NCBI RefSeq assembly: GCF_036898825.1
Contig: NZ_JARUND010000002.1
Coordinates: 3,038,001-3,102,000, forward strand
DNA length: 64,000 nucleotides
From: Streptomyces sp. B21-083
GTDB lineage: Bacteria; Actinomycetota; Actinomycetes; Streptomycetales; Streptomycetaceae
Direction: 5' to 3'
Part shown: positions 34,824-43,871 of the stretch, piece after piece
Position numbering within the stretch: position 1 is the stretch's first letter
Layout of the letters: each line of letters starts with the position of its first letter
Program-made: the position numbers and the translations under genes
Notes under the pieces: generated by a model
What the model saw: the letters and a program-made list of their open reading frames with translations, nothing else
Databases searched by the model: none
Told to the model about the DNA's origin: nothing

Positions 34824-37800
34824 CTACTTCGCGGGGCTTGCCGGATGGGTTCTCCGTCCGGCCGGCGGGGCGGGCAGGGCGCCGGTGGAGACGCAGTGGT
34901 CGAGGTAACGGAAGACGAGGTCCCGGTCGGCGGGCGGGCAGGTGATGCCGCTGCCGCGCAGTCCGGTCACGACGTTGTCGGCGCGTACGCGTCCCAGGCG
35001 CAGGTCGGGGCCGGCGGCGGCCGCGGGGTCGGGCGCCGCTTCGGGTGCCGTTTCCCAGGAGTCGAAGAAGGCGAGCGTGGTCGCCGCGACGCCGGAGGAA
35101 CGCGGCAGTTCGGCACGCCACCGGTCCAGGGGCAGGCGTCGCAGCGGATAGCCGTACTCCTCCAGCCAGTCGTAGACGTCGCTGAGCCGCACCGGAGGCG
35201 TGGCGGCGTGGTTGAAGACGGTCGCCGCCGCGCCGGCCGGTCCGAGGCAGAGACGGACGAGGGCTTCGGCGATGTGGTCGACGGGGGTCCAGGTCTCCTC
35301 CTCGAACAGCTCGGGGACGATGCCGGCGGGTATTCCGGCGCGCAGGACGCTCCACAGGAAGTCCCGTTCGTTCACATGGCCGGTGGCGGCCGGGCCGACG
35401 ATCCGGCCGAGCCGGTGCACGGTGACCGGCAGTCCACGCTCGGCGGCCTGTTCGAGCAGGCGCTCGGCCGCCCACTTCGACTGCTGGTAGCCGTAGCGCA
35501 GGCCGGAGTGGGGTGGGAAGAACGCCTCCGGCACCTCGGGGGCGAGTGCGAGCGGTGGGGCGACGGAGAGCGTGGACACGAAGTGCAGGGGGATCGCGCG
35601 TACGGCCGCCAGGCGCAGCAGTTCCCGGGTCGACTCGGTGTTGGCGGCGCGCAGGGTGGCGTAGTCCCGCATGATGCTGACGGTCGCCGCGTTGTGGAGG
35701 ATCGCCCCGCAGGTGCGGGCCAGTTCGGCGAACCACGCCTCGTCCAGGCCCAGTCGGGGGCGGGAGAGGTCGGCGGGGAGCGCCGTGACGCGTGTGTGCT
35801 CCGTGTCCGTGAGGTGGATCCGGTGGGTCTGAAGGGCCTGGTGGATACGGGCCGTGGCCTCGGCGGGGCTCGGGGCCCGGACGGTGCAGACGACCTCGGC
35901 TTCGGTGCTCGTCAGGAGCTGTGCCAACAGGTGTACGCCGACGAAGCCGGTCGCGCCGGTCAGCAGGATCCGGTCCGGTGTGCCGCTCGCCCTGGGCCCG
36001 GCGCCGGGGCGGATGTCCGGGTCGAGGACGGTGTCGGCGAGCAGGGTCGGCGGAAGCCCGGTAGTCGCGGGGCGGGCCCGCTGCCCCAGGAAGCGTGCGA
36101 GTTCGGCGACCCTGGGGTACTGGAAGAGCCAGGCGACCTTGACCTCGCGGCCCAGTTCGACGCCGAGCCGGTTGGCGGCCTGGATGGCCTGGAGCGACTG
36201 GGCGCCGAGGTCGAACACGTCGTCCTGCGCGGCGACGGAGGCCACGCTGAGCAGTTGTCGCCAGACGCTGGCGATGGTGGATTCCAGGGTGCTGTCGGGC
36301 GCGTCGGCCTGTTCGCCGGAGCCGGGGCCGGGGCCGGGGCCGGGTGCAGGCGCGGCGAGTGCCTTCCGGTCGGTCTTTCCCGAGCCCGTCCGGGGCAGCC
36401 GTTCCAGGAACTCGACCGCCGAAGGGATCATCGCCGGTGGCAGCGTGGTCCGGAGATGGTCCCTGATCGCGGTCACGGCCGGGGCGGGCCCGTCCGGGAC
36501 GACGTACGCGGCCAGCCGTCGGGTCCCGTCCGCCAGCACCTGTCCAACGACGGCGGCGTCACGGACGCTCGCGTGAGCGAGGAGGACGCTCTCCACCTCG
36601 GCCGGGTGCACGCGCTGCCCGCTGATCTTGAACTCGGTGTCGGACCGGCCCAGATACCGCAGTTGACCGTCGTCGCCGATCCGTACGAGGTCGCCGGTGC
36701 GGTAGGCGCGGGGGGCTCCGGGGAGCGTGTGGAGGGGGGCGAAGCGGTCGGCGTCAGGAGAGCGGTCTCCTCGGTAGCCGACGGCCAGGTTGTCGCCCAG
36801 GAGATGGAGTTCGCCGTCGACGACCGCTGCCCGTGTGCCCGGCAGCGGGAGTCCGATGGGTACGTCGCCGGGGGCGAGGCCGGGGTCGTGGAGGTCGGCG
36901 ACGGTGGCGACCACGGTGGCCTCGGTCGGGCCGTACGTGTTGAGCAGCCGCACCGACGTGCCGACGGCCTTGCGCCAGCGGTCGACGCGTTCGGGCAGGG
37001 CCGCCTCGCCGCCGATGACGACGGTCCGCACCCCGGAGGGCAGGACGGCGGCGCCGGTCGACAGGGCGTAGGCCACCTCGTGCCAGTAGGCCGTGGGCAG
37101 GTCGAGGAAGCTGATGCGCGAGCGGTCGCACGCGTCGAGGAAGGCGGGAACCGAGTCGGTCATGTCGTCGGCGCGGACGACGAGCGTGGCGCCCGTGCAC
37201 AGGGTGAGGAAGATTTCCTCGACGCTGGTGTCGAAGTGCAGGGGGGCGAACTGCAGCACGCGGTCGGCGCGTTGGACGCCGTAGCGGTGGGTGGCACCGG
37301 CGACGAAGTGGGCGAGGGCCCGGTGTCCGATCTCGACACCCTTGGGGTGTCCGGTGGAGCCGGAGGTGTGCAGGACGTACGCGAGACCCTCCGGCGCCGG
37401 AATGGTCGGCGAGACCATGCCAGACACCGGCGGGGCATCCACCACGACGCCCCCGCAAGCAGGACCGTCCGGCGCCGGCACGGCCGGCCCGATCGTGTTG
37501 GGCGTCGGCGGGGCATCCGTCAGGGCGTCGGCGTAGGTGCGGGCCGTCAGGGTCAGTGCGGGGTGGGCGTTGTGCAGCAACTCGGCTCTGCGTGCCGGAG
37601 GTGTGGTCGGGTCGAGGGGGCAGTAGGCGGCGCCGGTGAGCAGGACACCGAGGATGGCGGTGATCGCGTCGATGCCGCGCGGCATGGCCACGGCCACCAG
37701 GTCCCCGGGGCCCACCCCTCGGGCGGCGAGTCGGCGGCCGAGGTCACGCGCCGAACCGAAGAGCTCCGCGTACGTCACGCTGCGGCCGTCGTGCTCTACG

Positions 37801-39206
37801 GCCACGACCCCGCCGCGCCGGGCGGCCTGGTCGGCGATCAGCCCGAGCACCGAGCGCGCCGGGCCCGGCAGTGGCCCGCCGTCCAGGACAGGGACGGGGA
37901 CGGACTCACGCGCCCGCAGGTCCGAGAGTGGCCGGTCGGGGGCGGCGACCGCCTCGCCCAGCAGGGTGAGAAGCCCCTCCTGGAACGCGGTGACGCCGGC
38001 CTCGTCGTAGAGGTCGGGGTTGGCGTCCACGGCGATGCGCAGGCCGGCGCCCTCGGAGCGGTCGTAGACGTTGACGGACAGGTCGTCGACGGGGCCTGCG
38101 GAGACGTTGTGGACGGTGCTGCGGTGTCCGGCGAACCGCAGGTCGTACGCGAACGGCATGATGTTGACGCCCGGGCCGGACAACCGGCGCTGTCCCCCGA
38201 CGAGTCCGAGGTCGCGGCGCAGCTGTTCGTAGCGGTACCGCTGGTGCGGGAGACCGGCGCGCAGTTCGCGGGAGACGCGGTCGGCGAGGTCGCGCAAAGT
38301 GTCCGCCGGGGTGACGGGGACGCGCAGGGGCAGGATGTTGCGGACCATGCACGGCACCCGGAGGGATACGGAGCCGAGGCGGCCCATCGTGGGGAGGCTG
38401 AGGACGATCTCCGGAGCGCCGGTCGCGTGGTGCAGCCGGGCCGCTGTGACCGCCAGCAGGACTTCGGACCAGGTGACTCGCAGGTCGTGGGCGACGGCGC
38501 GCAGGGTTTCCGTCCGTGCCGCGCCGAGGTCGACGACCCGCCGGTGGAAGGTGTGCGCGGGCAGGGCGGACCGGTCGGCGGGCGTGGCCACGGGTGGTCG
38601 GTCCGCGTACCGGTCCGCCCAGTGGGCGCGGTCCTTCGTGCGGCGCGGCGACTCCCGGTAGGCGCCCTCCTCCTCCCGGACCGAGGCCAGGGTGCCGAAG
38701 CCGCTGTCCTCCACCGGCTCGCCCGCGATGAGAGCCGTGTAGACGTGGGCGACCCGGCGGGCGACCAGTGACAGGCCGAAGCCGTCGAGGGCGATGTGGT
38801 GGACGCGGTGGTACCAGAGGTACTCCTGCGGGGCGATCCGCAGCAGGGCATGGCCGAAGAGCGGGCCGTGGGCCAGGTCGGCGGGGCGGGCCATGTCCTC
38901 GTCCATCCAGGCCAGGGCCGCCGCGCGGGGATCGGGCTCGGCGGTGAGGTCGTCCGTGTGCAGGGACCAGTCGCCGACGGGGGCGGTCGTCTCCCAGGGC
39001 CGCCCCTGGTCGTCGGCCACGTAGGCGACGTTCAGGGCCTCCGTCTCCGCGACCACGTGGTGCAGGGCGGTGTCGAAGACGGCCGCGTCCATCGGACCGT
39101 GGATGTGCACGTACTCGGCCGTGTTGAACGCCGGGCTGTCCGGGTCGAGCAACTGGCCGGTCCAGATGCCTTCCTGGGCGGCGAGCAGCGGCTGACGCCC
39201 CGTCAT
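34824..39206 (-). CDS. Single-module NRPS (C-A-T-reductase) of an isonitrile lipopeptide pathway, ScoA-like
   Basis: A 1460-residue synthetase. The condensation domain has HHIALDG at residues 136-142. The adenylation domain (~460-960) has YVLHTSGSTGHPKG and NTYGPTEATVV. The carrier domain has LGAQSLQA (Ser for pantetheine, ~1030). A terminal thioester reductase (~1090-1430) has LLTGATGFVGVHL and YGYQQSKWAAE. By alignment to GrsA I read the pocket as D-T-E-D-V-G-T-V-V, whose acidic E and D suit a basic residue such as lysine. Known isonitrile lipopeptides are N-acylated lysines released by reduction, which fits. The start overlaps the carrier-protein stop (ATGA). Confidence 0.9.
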   Translation of the reverse strand: MTGRQPLLAAQEGIWTGQLLDPDSPAFNTAEYVHIHGPMDAAVFDTALHHVVAETEALNVAYVADDQGRPWETTAPVGDWSLHTDDLTAEPDPRAAALAWMDEDMARPADLAHGPLFGHALLRIAPQEYLWYHRVHHIALDGFGLSLVARRVAHVYTALIAGEPVEDSGFGTLASVREEEGAYRESPRRTKDRAHWADRYADRPPVATPADRSALPAHTFHRRVVDLGAARTETLRAVAHDLRVTWSEVLLAVTAARLHHATGAPEIVLSLPTMGRLGSVSLRVPCMVRNILPLRVPVTPADTLRDLADRVSRELRAGLPHQRYRYEQLRRDLGLVGGQRRLSGPGVNIMPFAYDLRFAGHRSTVHNVSAGPVDDLSVNVYDRSEGAGLRIAVDANPDLYDEAGVTAFQEGLLTLLGEAVAAPDRPLSDLRARESVPVPVLDGGPLPGPARSVLGLIADQAARRGGVVAVEHDGRSVTYAELFGSARDLGRRLAARGVGPGDLVAVAMPRGIDAITAILGVLLTGAAYCPLDPTTPPARRAELLHNAHPALTLTARTYADALTDAPPTPNTIGPAVPAPDGPACGGVVVDAPPVSGMVSPTIPAPEGLAYVLHTSGSTGHPKGVEIGHRALAHFVAGATHRYGVQRADRVLQFAPLHFDTSVEEIFLTLCTGATLVVRADDMTDSVPAFLDACDRSRISFLDLPTAYWHEVAYALSTGAAVLPSGVRTVVIGGEAALPERVDRWRKAVGTSVRLLNTYGPTEATVVATVADLHDPGLAPGDVPIGLPLPGTRAAVVDGELHLLGDNLAVGYRGDRSPDADRFAPLHTLPGAPRAYRTGDLVRIGDDGQLRYLGRSDTEFKISGQRVHPAEVESVLLAHASVRDAAVVGQVLADGTRRLAAYVVPDGPAPAVTAIRDHLRTTLPPAMIPSAVEFLERLPRTGSGKTDRKALAAPAPGPGPGPGSGEQADAPDSTLESTIASVWRQLLSVASVAAQDDVFDLGAQSLQAIQAANRLGVELGREVKVAWLFQYPRVAELARFLGQRARPATTGLPPTLLADTVLDPDIRPGAGPRASGTPDRILLTGATGFVGVHLLAQLLTSTEAEVVCTVRAPSPAEATARIHQALQTHRIHLTDTEHTRVTALPADLSRPRLGLDEAWFAELARTCGAILHNAATVSIMRDYATLRAANTESTRELLRLAAVRAIPLHFVSTLSVAPPLALAPEVPEAFFPPHSGLRYGYQQSKWAAERLLEQAAERGLPVTVHRLGRIVGPAATGHVNERDFLWSVLRAGIPAGIVPELFEEETWTPVDHIAEALVRLCLGPAGAAATVFNHAATPPVRLSDVYDWLEEYGYPLRRLPLDRWRAELPRSSGVAATTLAFFDSWETAPEAAPDPAAAAGPDLRLGRVRADNVVTGLRGSGITCPPADRDLVFRYLDHCVSTGALPAPPAGRRTHPASPAK

Positions 39207-39448
39207 CTTGCTGTCTCCTGACGTGCGGAGAGCAGCTGCCACCACTGACCGAACGAGGTGCGTTCGGCGAGTTCGACGAAGGTGGCCTCCACACCGGTCG
39301 CCCGCCACCGCTCCATGAGGGTGACGATGCGCAGGGAGTCGAGTCCGGCGTAGAGGGGGTTGTCGGCGAGGTCGACCTCGTCGGGCCGCAGGTACAGGTA
39401 CTCCGCCAGGTCCGCACGGAAGCCCTCCAGCGTGAGGGGAGCAGGCAT
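39203..39448 (-). CDS. Acyl carrier protein of the isonitrile pathway (ScoB/Rv0100-like)
   Basis: An 81-residue carrier protein with the phosphopantetheine serine in AGLDSLRIVTLMERW. The sequence around it (YLRPDEVDLADNPLYAG) is typical of the small ACP encoded beside isonitrile NRPS genes. It carries the acyl chain that receives glycine nitrogen and is later oxidised. The ATG at 39448 has a GGAGAG site; its stop overlaps the NRPS start. Confidence 0.85.
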   Translation of the reverse strand: MPAPLTLEGFRADLAEYLYLRPDEVDLADNPLYAGLDSLRIVTLMERWRATGVEATFVELAERTSFGQWWQLLSARQETAR

Positions 39449-39498
39449 GTCGTTCTCTCTCCGGGTCTCAGGTGTCAGGTCTGTCGAGGAAGTGCCGG

Positions 39499-41061
39499 TC
39501 AGTTGACCTTGCGGGCGGAGTCGCCCCAAAAGCGGTCGCGCAGTTCGCGCCGGAGGATCTTGCCGCTGGGGTTGCGCGGGACGCTGTCGATGAACTCGTA
39601 GCGGGCGGGCAGCTTGAAGCTCGCGAGCCTCGGCACGAGGAAGGTGTGCAAGTCCCGTGGAGTGGGCGGCTGTTCGGGGTCGGGGACGACGAAGGCGTGC
39701 ACGTACTCGCCCCAGCGTTCGTCGGGGGCGCCCACGACGACGGCCTCGGCCACCCCCGGATGTGCTTCCAGTACGTTCTCGATCTCGGCCGGGTAGACGT
39801 TCTCGCCGGCGACGAGGACGGCGTCCTTGATGCGGTCGCGGATGAAGACGTAGCCGTCCTCGTCGATGAATCCGGCGTCCCCGGTGTGGATCCAGCCGTC
39901 GACGAGCGTCTCGGCGGTCCTCTCGGGCAGTCCCCAGTACTCGACCATGTGGGCGGGCGTGGCGAGGCAGACCTCACCGACCGCGCCGGGCGGGAGTTCG
40001 CGGCCCTCGCCGTCGATCACCTTGGCGCGTACGCCCGGGTACGGCCGTCCGGCGGCCTGCATGAGCGAGCCACCCGGGACGTGGGCGGCCGGGGGCAGAC
40101 AGACGGCGGTGTTGCCGGTCTCGGTGAGGCCGTAGATCTGGGCGAACTCGCAGTCGAGGACGGCGAGGCTCTCCTCCAGCAGGGCCTCGGAGATCGGGGA
40201 GCCGCCGTAGACCGTCTTGCGCAGGGTGGTGAAGTCCTCGGCGCCGACGCCGGGTTCGGTCAGCATCATGCGGAGCATGGCCGGGACGACGCAGGCGGTG
40301 GTGATGCCGAGATCGCGGATGAGGTCGACGGCCTCGCGCGGGGCGAAGGCGCGCATCGCGACGATCGTCGTGCCCGCGTCGAGGTTCTGCGTCGCCCACC
40401 ACAGGCCGCCGATGTGGAAGCCGGGGATGCCGACCAGCGCGATGTCACCGGCGCGCCAGTCGATCCAGTCGAGGCCCTCGCTCGCCAGGGCGTCCCGGAT
40501 CGCGAAGAAGCTGCGGTGGGCGAGGACGACGCCCTTGGGCAGGCCGGTGGTGCCGCTGGTGTAGATCTGGGCGACCGGGGTGTCCGGGGTCGCGGTGTCC
40601 GGGAGTTCGGTGTCGGGGTGGGGTGCCTTCCAGGCGGCGAAGGACTCGCCGAGTGCGACGACCGTCTCAGGGGGCGCGGTCGGCATCTTCTCGACGATCG
40701 GGACGAACTCGTCCTCCAGGAAGAGGAGTCGGGTGCCGGAGTCCTGGAGGATGTGGCTGACCTCGGGCGCGGCGAGCCGCCAGTTGACGGGGACCAGGAC
40801 GGTGCCGCTCTTGGCGCAGGCGAAGAGGATCTCGTAGTAGTGCTCGGACTCCTTGCCGAGGTACGCGACCCGGTCCCCCGCCGTCAGGCCGGCGGCCAGG
40901 AGAGCGTGGGCGACGCGGTTGCTCTCGCGGTGCAGTCGCTCGTAGGTCAGGGTGCGGCCCTCGCAGAGGATCGCGGGGGTGGTGGGCCGGTGCCGGGCGT
41001 GGAAGCTCGTGGTCCGGACGAGTGTCCGGAGTTCCGGTTGGTGGAGCGTGTCCGTGGTCAT
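39499..41061 (-). CDS. Fatty acyl-AMP/acyl-ACP ligase (ScoC/FadD10-like)
   Basis: A 520-residue member of the ANL adenylating superfamily. The P-loop-like motif is IYTSGTTGLPKGVVLAH, the core motif YGLTETGNTAVC, then GWIHTGDAGFIDEDGYVFIR, and the catalytic lysine lies in NPSGKILRRELR near the C-terminus. In isonitrile clusters this enzyme activates a beta,gamma-unsaturated or related fatty acid and loads it on the small ACP. It sits between the thioesterase and ACP genes, as Rv0099 does in M. tuberculosis. Confidence 0.9.
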   Translation of the reverse strand: MTTDTLHQPELRTLVRTTSFHARHRPTTPAILCEGRTLTYERLHRESNRVAHALLAAGLTAGDRVAYLGKESEHYYEILFACAKSGTVLVPVNWRLAAPEVSHILQDSGTRLLFLEDEFVPIVEKMPTAPPETVVALGESFAAWKAPHPDTELPDTATPDTPVAQIYTSGTTGLPKGVVLAHRSFFAIRDALASEGLDWIDWRAGDIALVGIPGFHIGGLWWATQNLDAGTTIVAMRAFAPREAVDLIRDLGITTACVVPAMLRMMLTEPGVGAEDFTTLRKTVYGGSPISEALLEESLAVLDCEFAQIYGLTETGNTAVCLPPAAHVPGGSLMQAAGRPYPGVRAKVIDGEGRELPPGAVGEVCLATPAHMVEYWGLPERTAETLVDGWIHTGDAGFIDEDGYVFIRDRIKDAVLVAGENVYPAEIENVLEAHPGVAEAVVVGAPDERWGEYVHAFVVPDPEQPPTPRDLHTFLVPRLASFKLPARYEFIDSVPRNPSGKILRRELRDRFWGDSARKVN

Positions 41062-41080
41062 GGCTGTCTCTCGCCTTGTG

Positions 41081-41578
41081 TCAGGGGACGTTGACGAACG
41101 CCAGGGTCGCCTCGCCGTCGCAGCGGCCCGACTCGGCGTCCCGGTAGCGGAAGGTGGTCTCGGCGTGCAGGAACGGGCTGCCGCCGGCCGGGGTCCGCCG
41201 GGTGACGGAACGGAACTCCAACTCCCCGGAGAACGCACGGGGATTGACCGGGCGTCTGAAGTTGGACGAGAAACGGGCTATGAGGATGTCCGGCAGCTGG
41301 CGCTCGAAGAAGTCGTCCAGCGTCCATGATTCGAACCCCGCGCCCAGCCCTTCCCGCACCGACTTGGCGACGAGGTAATACATCATCTGGTTGTAGCAGA
41401 TGTTCACCTCGACGGAATTCAGATGGCCGGTGTCGTCGATGTAGCACGACTCGGGAATCTCGAACTCGCAGCGGGCGGAGGCCCGTCCGTCGATTTCCGT
41501 CACGACTGCCGAACGCAGGTACCTGCAGTGCTTCTTGTAGGGCGTCAGCACCTGGGCCAGCAGGGCTTCGTCCGTCAT
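41081..41578 (-). CDS. FcoT-type thioesterase (ScoD/Rv0098-like)
   Basis: A 165-residue hotdog-fold protein of the FcoT family. The conserved stretch [20 protein letters not shown] and the C-terminal strand [20 protein letters not shown] match the M. tuberculosis Rv0098/ScoD type. In the isonitrile pathway the homologue is credited with adding glycine to the alpha,beta-unsaturated acyl-ACP and releasing the product. It overlaps the stop of the upstream oxidase gene (ATGA) and ends 19 bp before the ligase start. Confidence 0.87.
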   Translation of the reverse strand: MTDEALLAQVLTPYKKHCRYLRSAVVTEIDGRASARCEFEIPESCYIDDTGHLNSVEVNICYNQMMYYLVAKSVREGLGAGFESWTLDDFFERQLPDILIARFSSNFRRPVNPRAFSGELEFRSVTRRTPAGGSPFLHAETTFRYRDAESGRCDGEATLAFVNVP

Positions 41579-42477
41579 GCCGTCCTGATCCCGTCCCCGA
41601 TCCCGTCGTGCAGCCTGCGTTCGTCGTGGACGGTGACGCGGTAGGAGACGGTCGGCTCGGGCGTGGTCGTGTGCCGGGCGCGGTGGATCAGGCTGCGGTT
41701 GTCCCAGAGAAGCAGGTCACCCCGCTCGAAGCTCTGCAGGTGGATGCCGTCGTGCTCGAACGTCTCGTCGAGCTGTCCGGTGGCGTCGAAGAGTCGCTTG
41801 AGCAGTTCCTCGTCGAGCCGATTGCCGTCCTGGTCCTCGATGCCGACGGTGAAGCCCTCACTGATGTAGAGGACCGTCTCGCCGGTCACGGGGTGGGTGA
41901 AGGTGGTGGGCTGGACGACGGCCGGTGTTTTCCGCTCGACCTCGTCGATGATCTCGGAGAGGGGCCGGTAGACGTCGTGCGGCCGGATTTTGAAGTACTT
42001 GCGCACCGAGTGCCTGCATTGTGTTCCGGCGATTTCCCACTTCAGTTCCTCCGGCAGTTCCCTGTACGCCCGGCCCATGTCGATGAAATACGTTCCGCGA
42101 TTTTTCTCGGGAATGACCTGGGGGTATATCAGGGTGATTCCGAAGGGGTCCGGCATGAACTGGTAGTCGGCGTGCCAGAATTTACCCGTCTTCGGTACGC
42201 CGATCTGCTTGCCGTCCTTCGGGACGTTGGAGGAGACGAACACCTCCGGGACCTCCGGGTGCTGGTACATCGGCTCGTAGTAGGTCTCGGGCCTCCCCAG
42301 CCGCCTGCCCAGTGCCAGGAACTCCCGAGGGGAGAGGTGCTGCCCCTTCAGGACGGCGATCTTCTTCGTGTAGACGGTGTTCTTGAGCGCGACGATGTCG
42401 GCGTCCGAGGCGGTCGTGTAGTCGAAGCCCTCGACGTCGGCGCCGATCGCGCCGCCGGGCTGTTCGTCGATCTCCAT
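41575..42477 (-). CDS. Non-heme iron isonitrile-forming oxidase (ScoE/Rv0097-like)
   Basis: A 300-residue TauD-fold dioxygenase. Iron ligands are His102 and Asp104 (FWHADYQF) and His265 (LIHRARH). The pocket residues reported for ScoE are all present at a constant offset of 30: Tyr66, Tyr67, Tyr71, Arg127, Lys163, His269 and Arg280. Such residue-by-residue match separates it from taurine dioxygenases. ScoE converts an N-carboxymethyl beta-amino acid to the isonitrile by oxidative decarboxylation with 2-oxoglutarate and O2. It is the hallmark enzyme of the cluster. Confidence 0.92.
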   Translation of the reverse strand: MEIDEQPGGAIGADVEGFDYTTASDADIVALKNTVYTKKIAVLKGQHLSPREFLALGRRLGRPETYYEPMYQHPEVPEVFVSSNVPKDGKQIGVPKTGKFWHADYQFMPDPFGITLIYPQVIPEKNRGTYFIDMGRAYRELPEELKWEIAGTQCRHSVRKYFKIRPHDVYRPLSEIIDEVERKTPAVVQPTTFTHPVTGETVLYISEGFTVGIEDQDGNRLDEELLKRLFDATGQLDETFEHDGIHLQSFERGDLLLWDNRSLIHRARHTTTPEPTVSYRVTVHDERRLHDGIGDGIRTA

Positions 42478-42527
42478 ACCGGTGCTTCCTTCCGTGGTCG
42501 GGCAGGGACAGGCGGGGTCAGGCAGGG

Positions 42528-42767
42528 TCAGACCGTGGCTCGGCGGGCGTCGATGAGTCCGACGACGTCGCCCAGGGTGAGGTCGGGTTCGAGTTCTTCG
42601 TCGCCGACGGTCACGCCGAGGTCGCGCTCGATACGGATGCTGATCTCCACCGTCGTCAGCGAGTCGACGTCGAGTTCTCCGAGGGTCACGCCGGGGCGGA
42701 TCCGGTCGGCCGGGGCGTCGTGCAACTTCTTGAGAAGGCCGACGAGTTGCTCATAGGTGGTGCTCAT
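42528..42767 (-). CDS. Second acyl carrier protein, paired with a KAS III
   Basis: A 79-residue ACP with the modified serine in [17 protein letters not shown]. It overlaps the stop of the upstream KAS III gene as ATGA and ends 50 bp before the oxidase gene. Core isonitrile operons have one stand-alone ACP, so this is an addition. It likely carries the chain extended or started by the KAS III partner. Confidence 0.88.
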   Translation of the reverse strand: MSTTYEQLVGLLKKLHDAPADRIRPGVTLGELDVDSLTTVEISIRIERDLGVTVGDEELEPDLTLGDVVGLIDARRATV

Positions 42768-43807
42768 GACGTCGTCCGTTCCAGTCGGGGAAGGGTGGGC
42801 CAGGTAAGGAGGCAGGAGCCCCAGGTGAGGCCGCCGCCGAAGGCGGTGAGCAGGAGCCGGTCACCCGGCCGGACGGCCTGCCGTACGGCCGCGTCGGCGA
42901 GGGCGAGCGGGATGGACGCGGCGCCCGTGTTGCCGACGGACTCGACGTGGGCCGCGCACCGCTCGCGCGGCAGCCCGAGATCGTCGGCGACCGAGTGCAG
43001 GATCCGCAGATTGGCCTGGTGCGGTACGAAGAGGTCGACGTCGTCGGTCTTCCGGCCGGCCCGGTCCAGGGTGGCCCGAGCCGACTGCGCCATGCGGGTC
43101 ACCGCGTGCCGGTAGACCTCCTTGCCGCGCATCGCGAAGTGCCGTTCCTCTCGGCCGGGTTCACCCGGCCGGGAGCGTTGGCGGGAGCCGCCGGCCGCGA
43201 CCGTGATCAGGTCCTCGTGGGCACCGTCGCTGCCCAGGTCGAAGTGGCCGACCGCGCCGGGCTCGTCGGCATGTCCGGCGCGCAGGACGACGGCTCCGGC
43301 ACCGTCGCCGAAGACGATCGCGTTGGCCCGGTCGAGTGGGTCCACGATCGTGGAGTAGGTGTCCGCCCCGACAAGCAGGACCCGTTCGGCCACACCGGCC
43401 GCGATCAGTCCGGCGGCCGAGGCGAGTCCGTAGACGAACCCGGTGCACACCGCGCCGATGTCGAAGGCGGCCACCCCGGCCAGGCCCAGGCGTGCGGCGA
43501 CCGTGGGCGCGGTGGCCGGGCAGGGGCGGTCCGGGGTCGTCGTGGCCACGATGACCGCGTCGACACGGTCCGTCCCGGCGGAGGCGAGGGCCCGGCGGCC
43601 GGCTTCGACAGCGAGGTCGGAGGTCGCCTGCCCGGGGTCGATGACGTGCCGCTGCCGGATCCCCGTGCGGCTACGGATCCAGGCGTCGTCGGTGTCGAGC
43701 CGCCGCGCGAGGTGCGCGTTGGTCACCACCCGGGACGGCACCCAGCCGGCCAGCCCGCACAGAACGGCGGCGGCCGGCGCCGAGGAACCGGTGGCAGCAG
43801 GAAACAT
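42764..43807 (-). CDS. 3-oxoacyl-ACP synthase III (FabH-like)
   Basis: A 347-residue KAS III. The catalytic triad is visible: Cys121 in IGAVCTGFVYG, His in LFVPHQANLRI and Asn in SVGNTGAASIPLAL, plus FGDGAGAVVLRAG. It condenses an acyl-CoA starter with malonyl-ACP. Coupled to its own ACP and located inside the isonitrile operon, it probably makes or tailors the acyl chain of the lipopeptide, replacing reliance on primary fatty-acid supply. The ATG at 43807 follows the exporter gene by 64 bp. Confidence 0.92.
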   Translation of the reverse strand: MFPAATGSSAPAAAVLCGLAGWVPSRVVTNAHLARRLDTDDAWIRSRTGIRQRHVIDPGQATSDLAVEAGRRALASAGTDRVDAVIVATTTPDRPCPATAPTVAARLGLAGVAAFDIGAVCTGFVYGLASAAGLIAAGVAERVLLVGADTYSTIVDPLDRANAIVFGDGAGAVVLRAGHADEPGAVGHFDLGSDGAHEDLITVAAGGSRQRSRPGEPGREERHFAMRGKEVYRHAVTRMAQSARATLDRAGRKTDDVDLFVPHQANLRILHSVADDLGLPRERCAAHVESVGNTGAASIPLALADAAVRQAVRPGDRLLLTAFGGGLTWGSCLLTWPTLPRLERTTS

Positions 43808-43871
43808 GGAGCACTCCAGGCACGGGAAAAGTGGCGACACAAGAAGAGGAAGGGAACGTGGAAAGGGCGAC

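Noticed and set aside
34845..38771. Plus-strand open frame of about 1300 codons opposite the NRPS
   Set aside because: Shadow of the NRPS on the opposite strand; composition is Gly/Arg/Val repeats without motifs.
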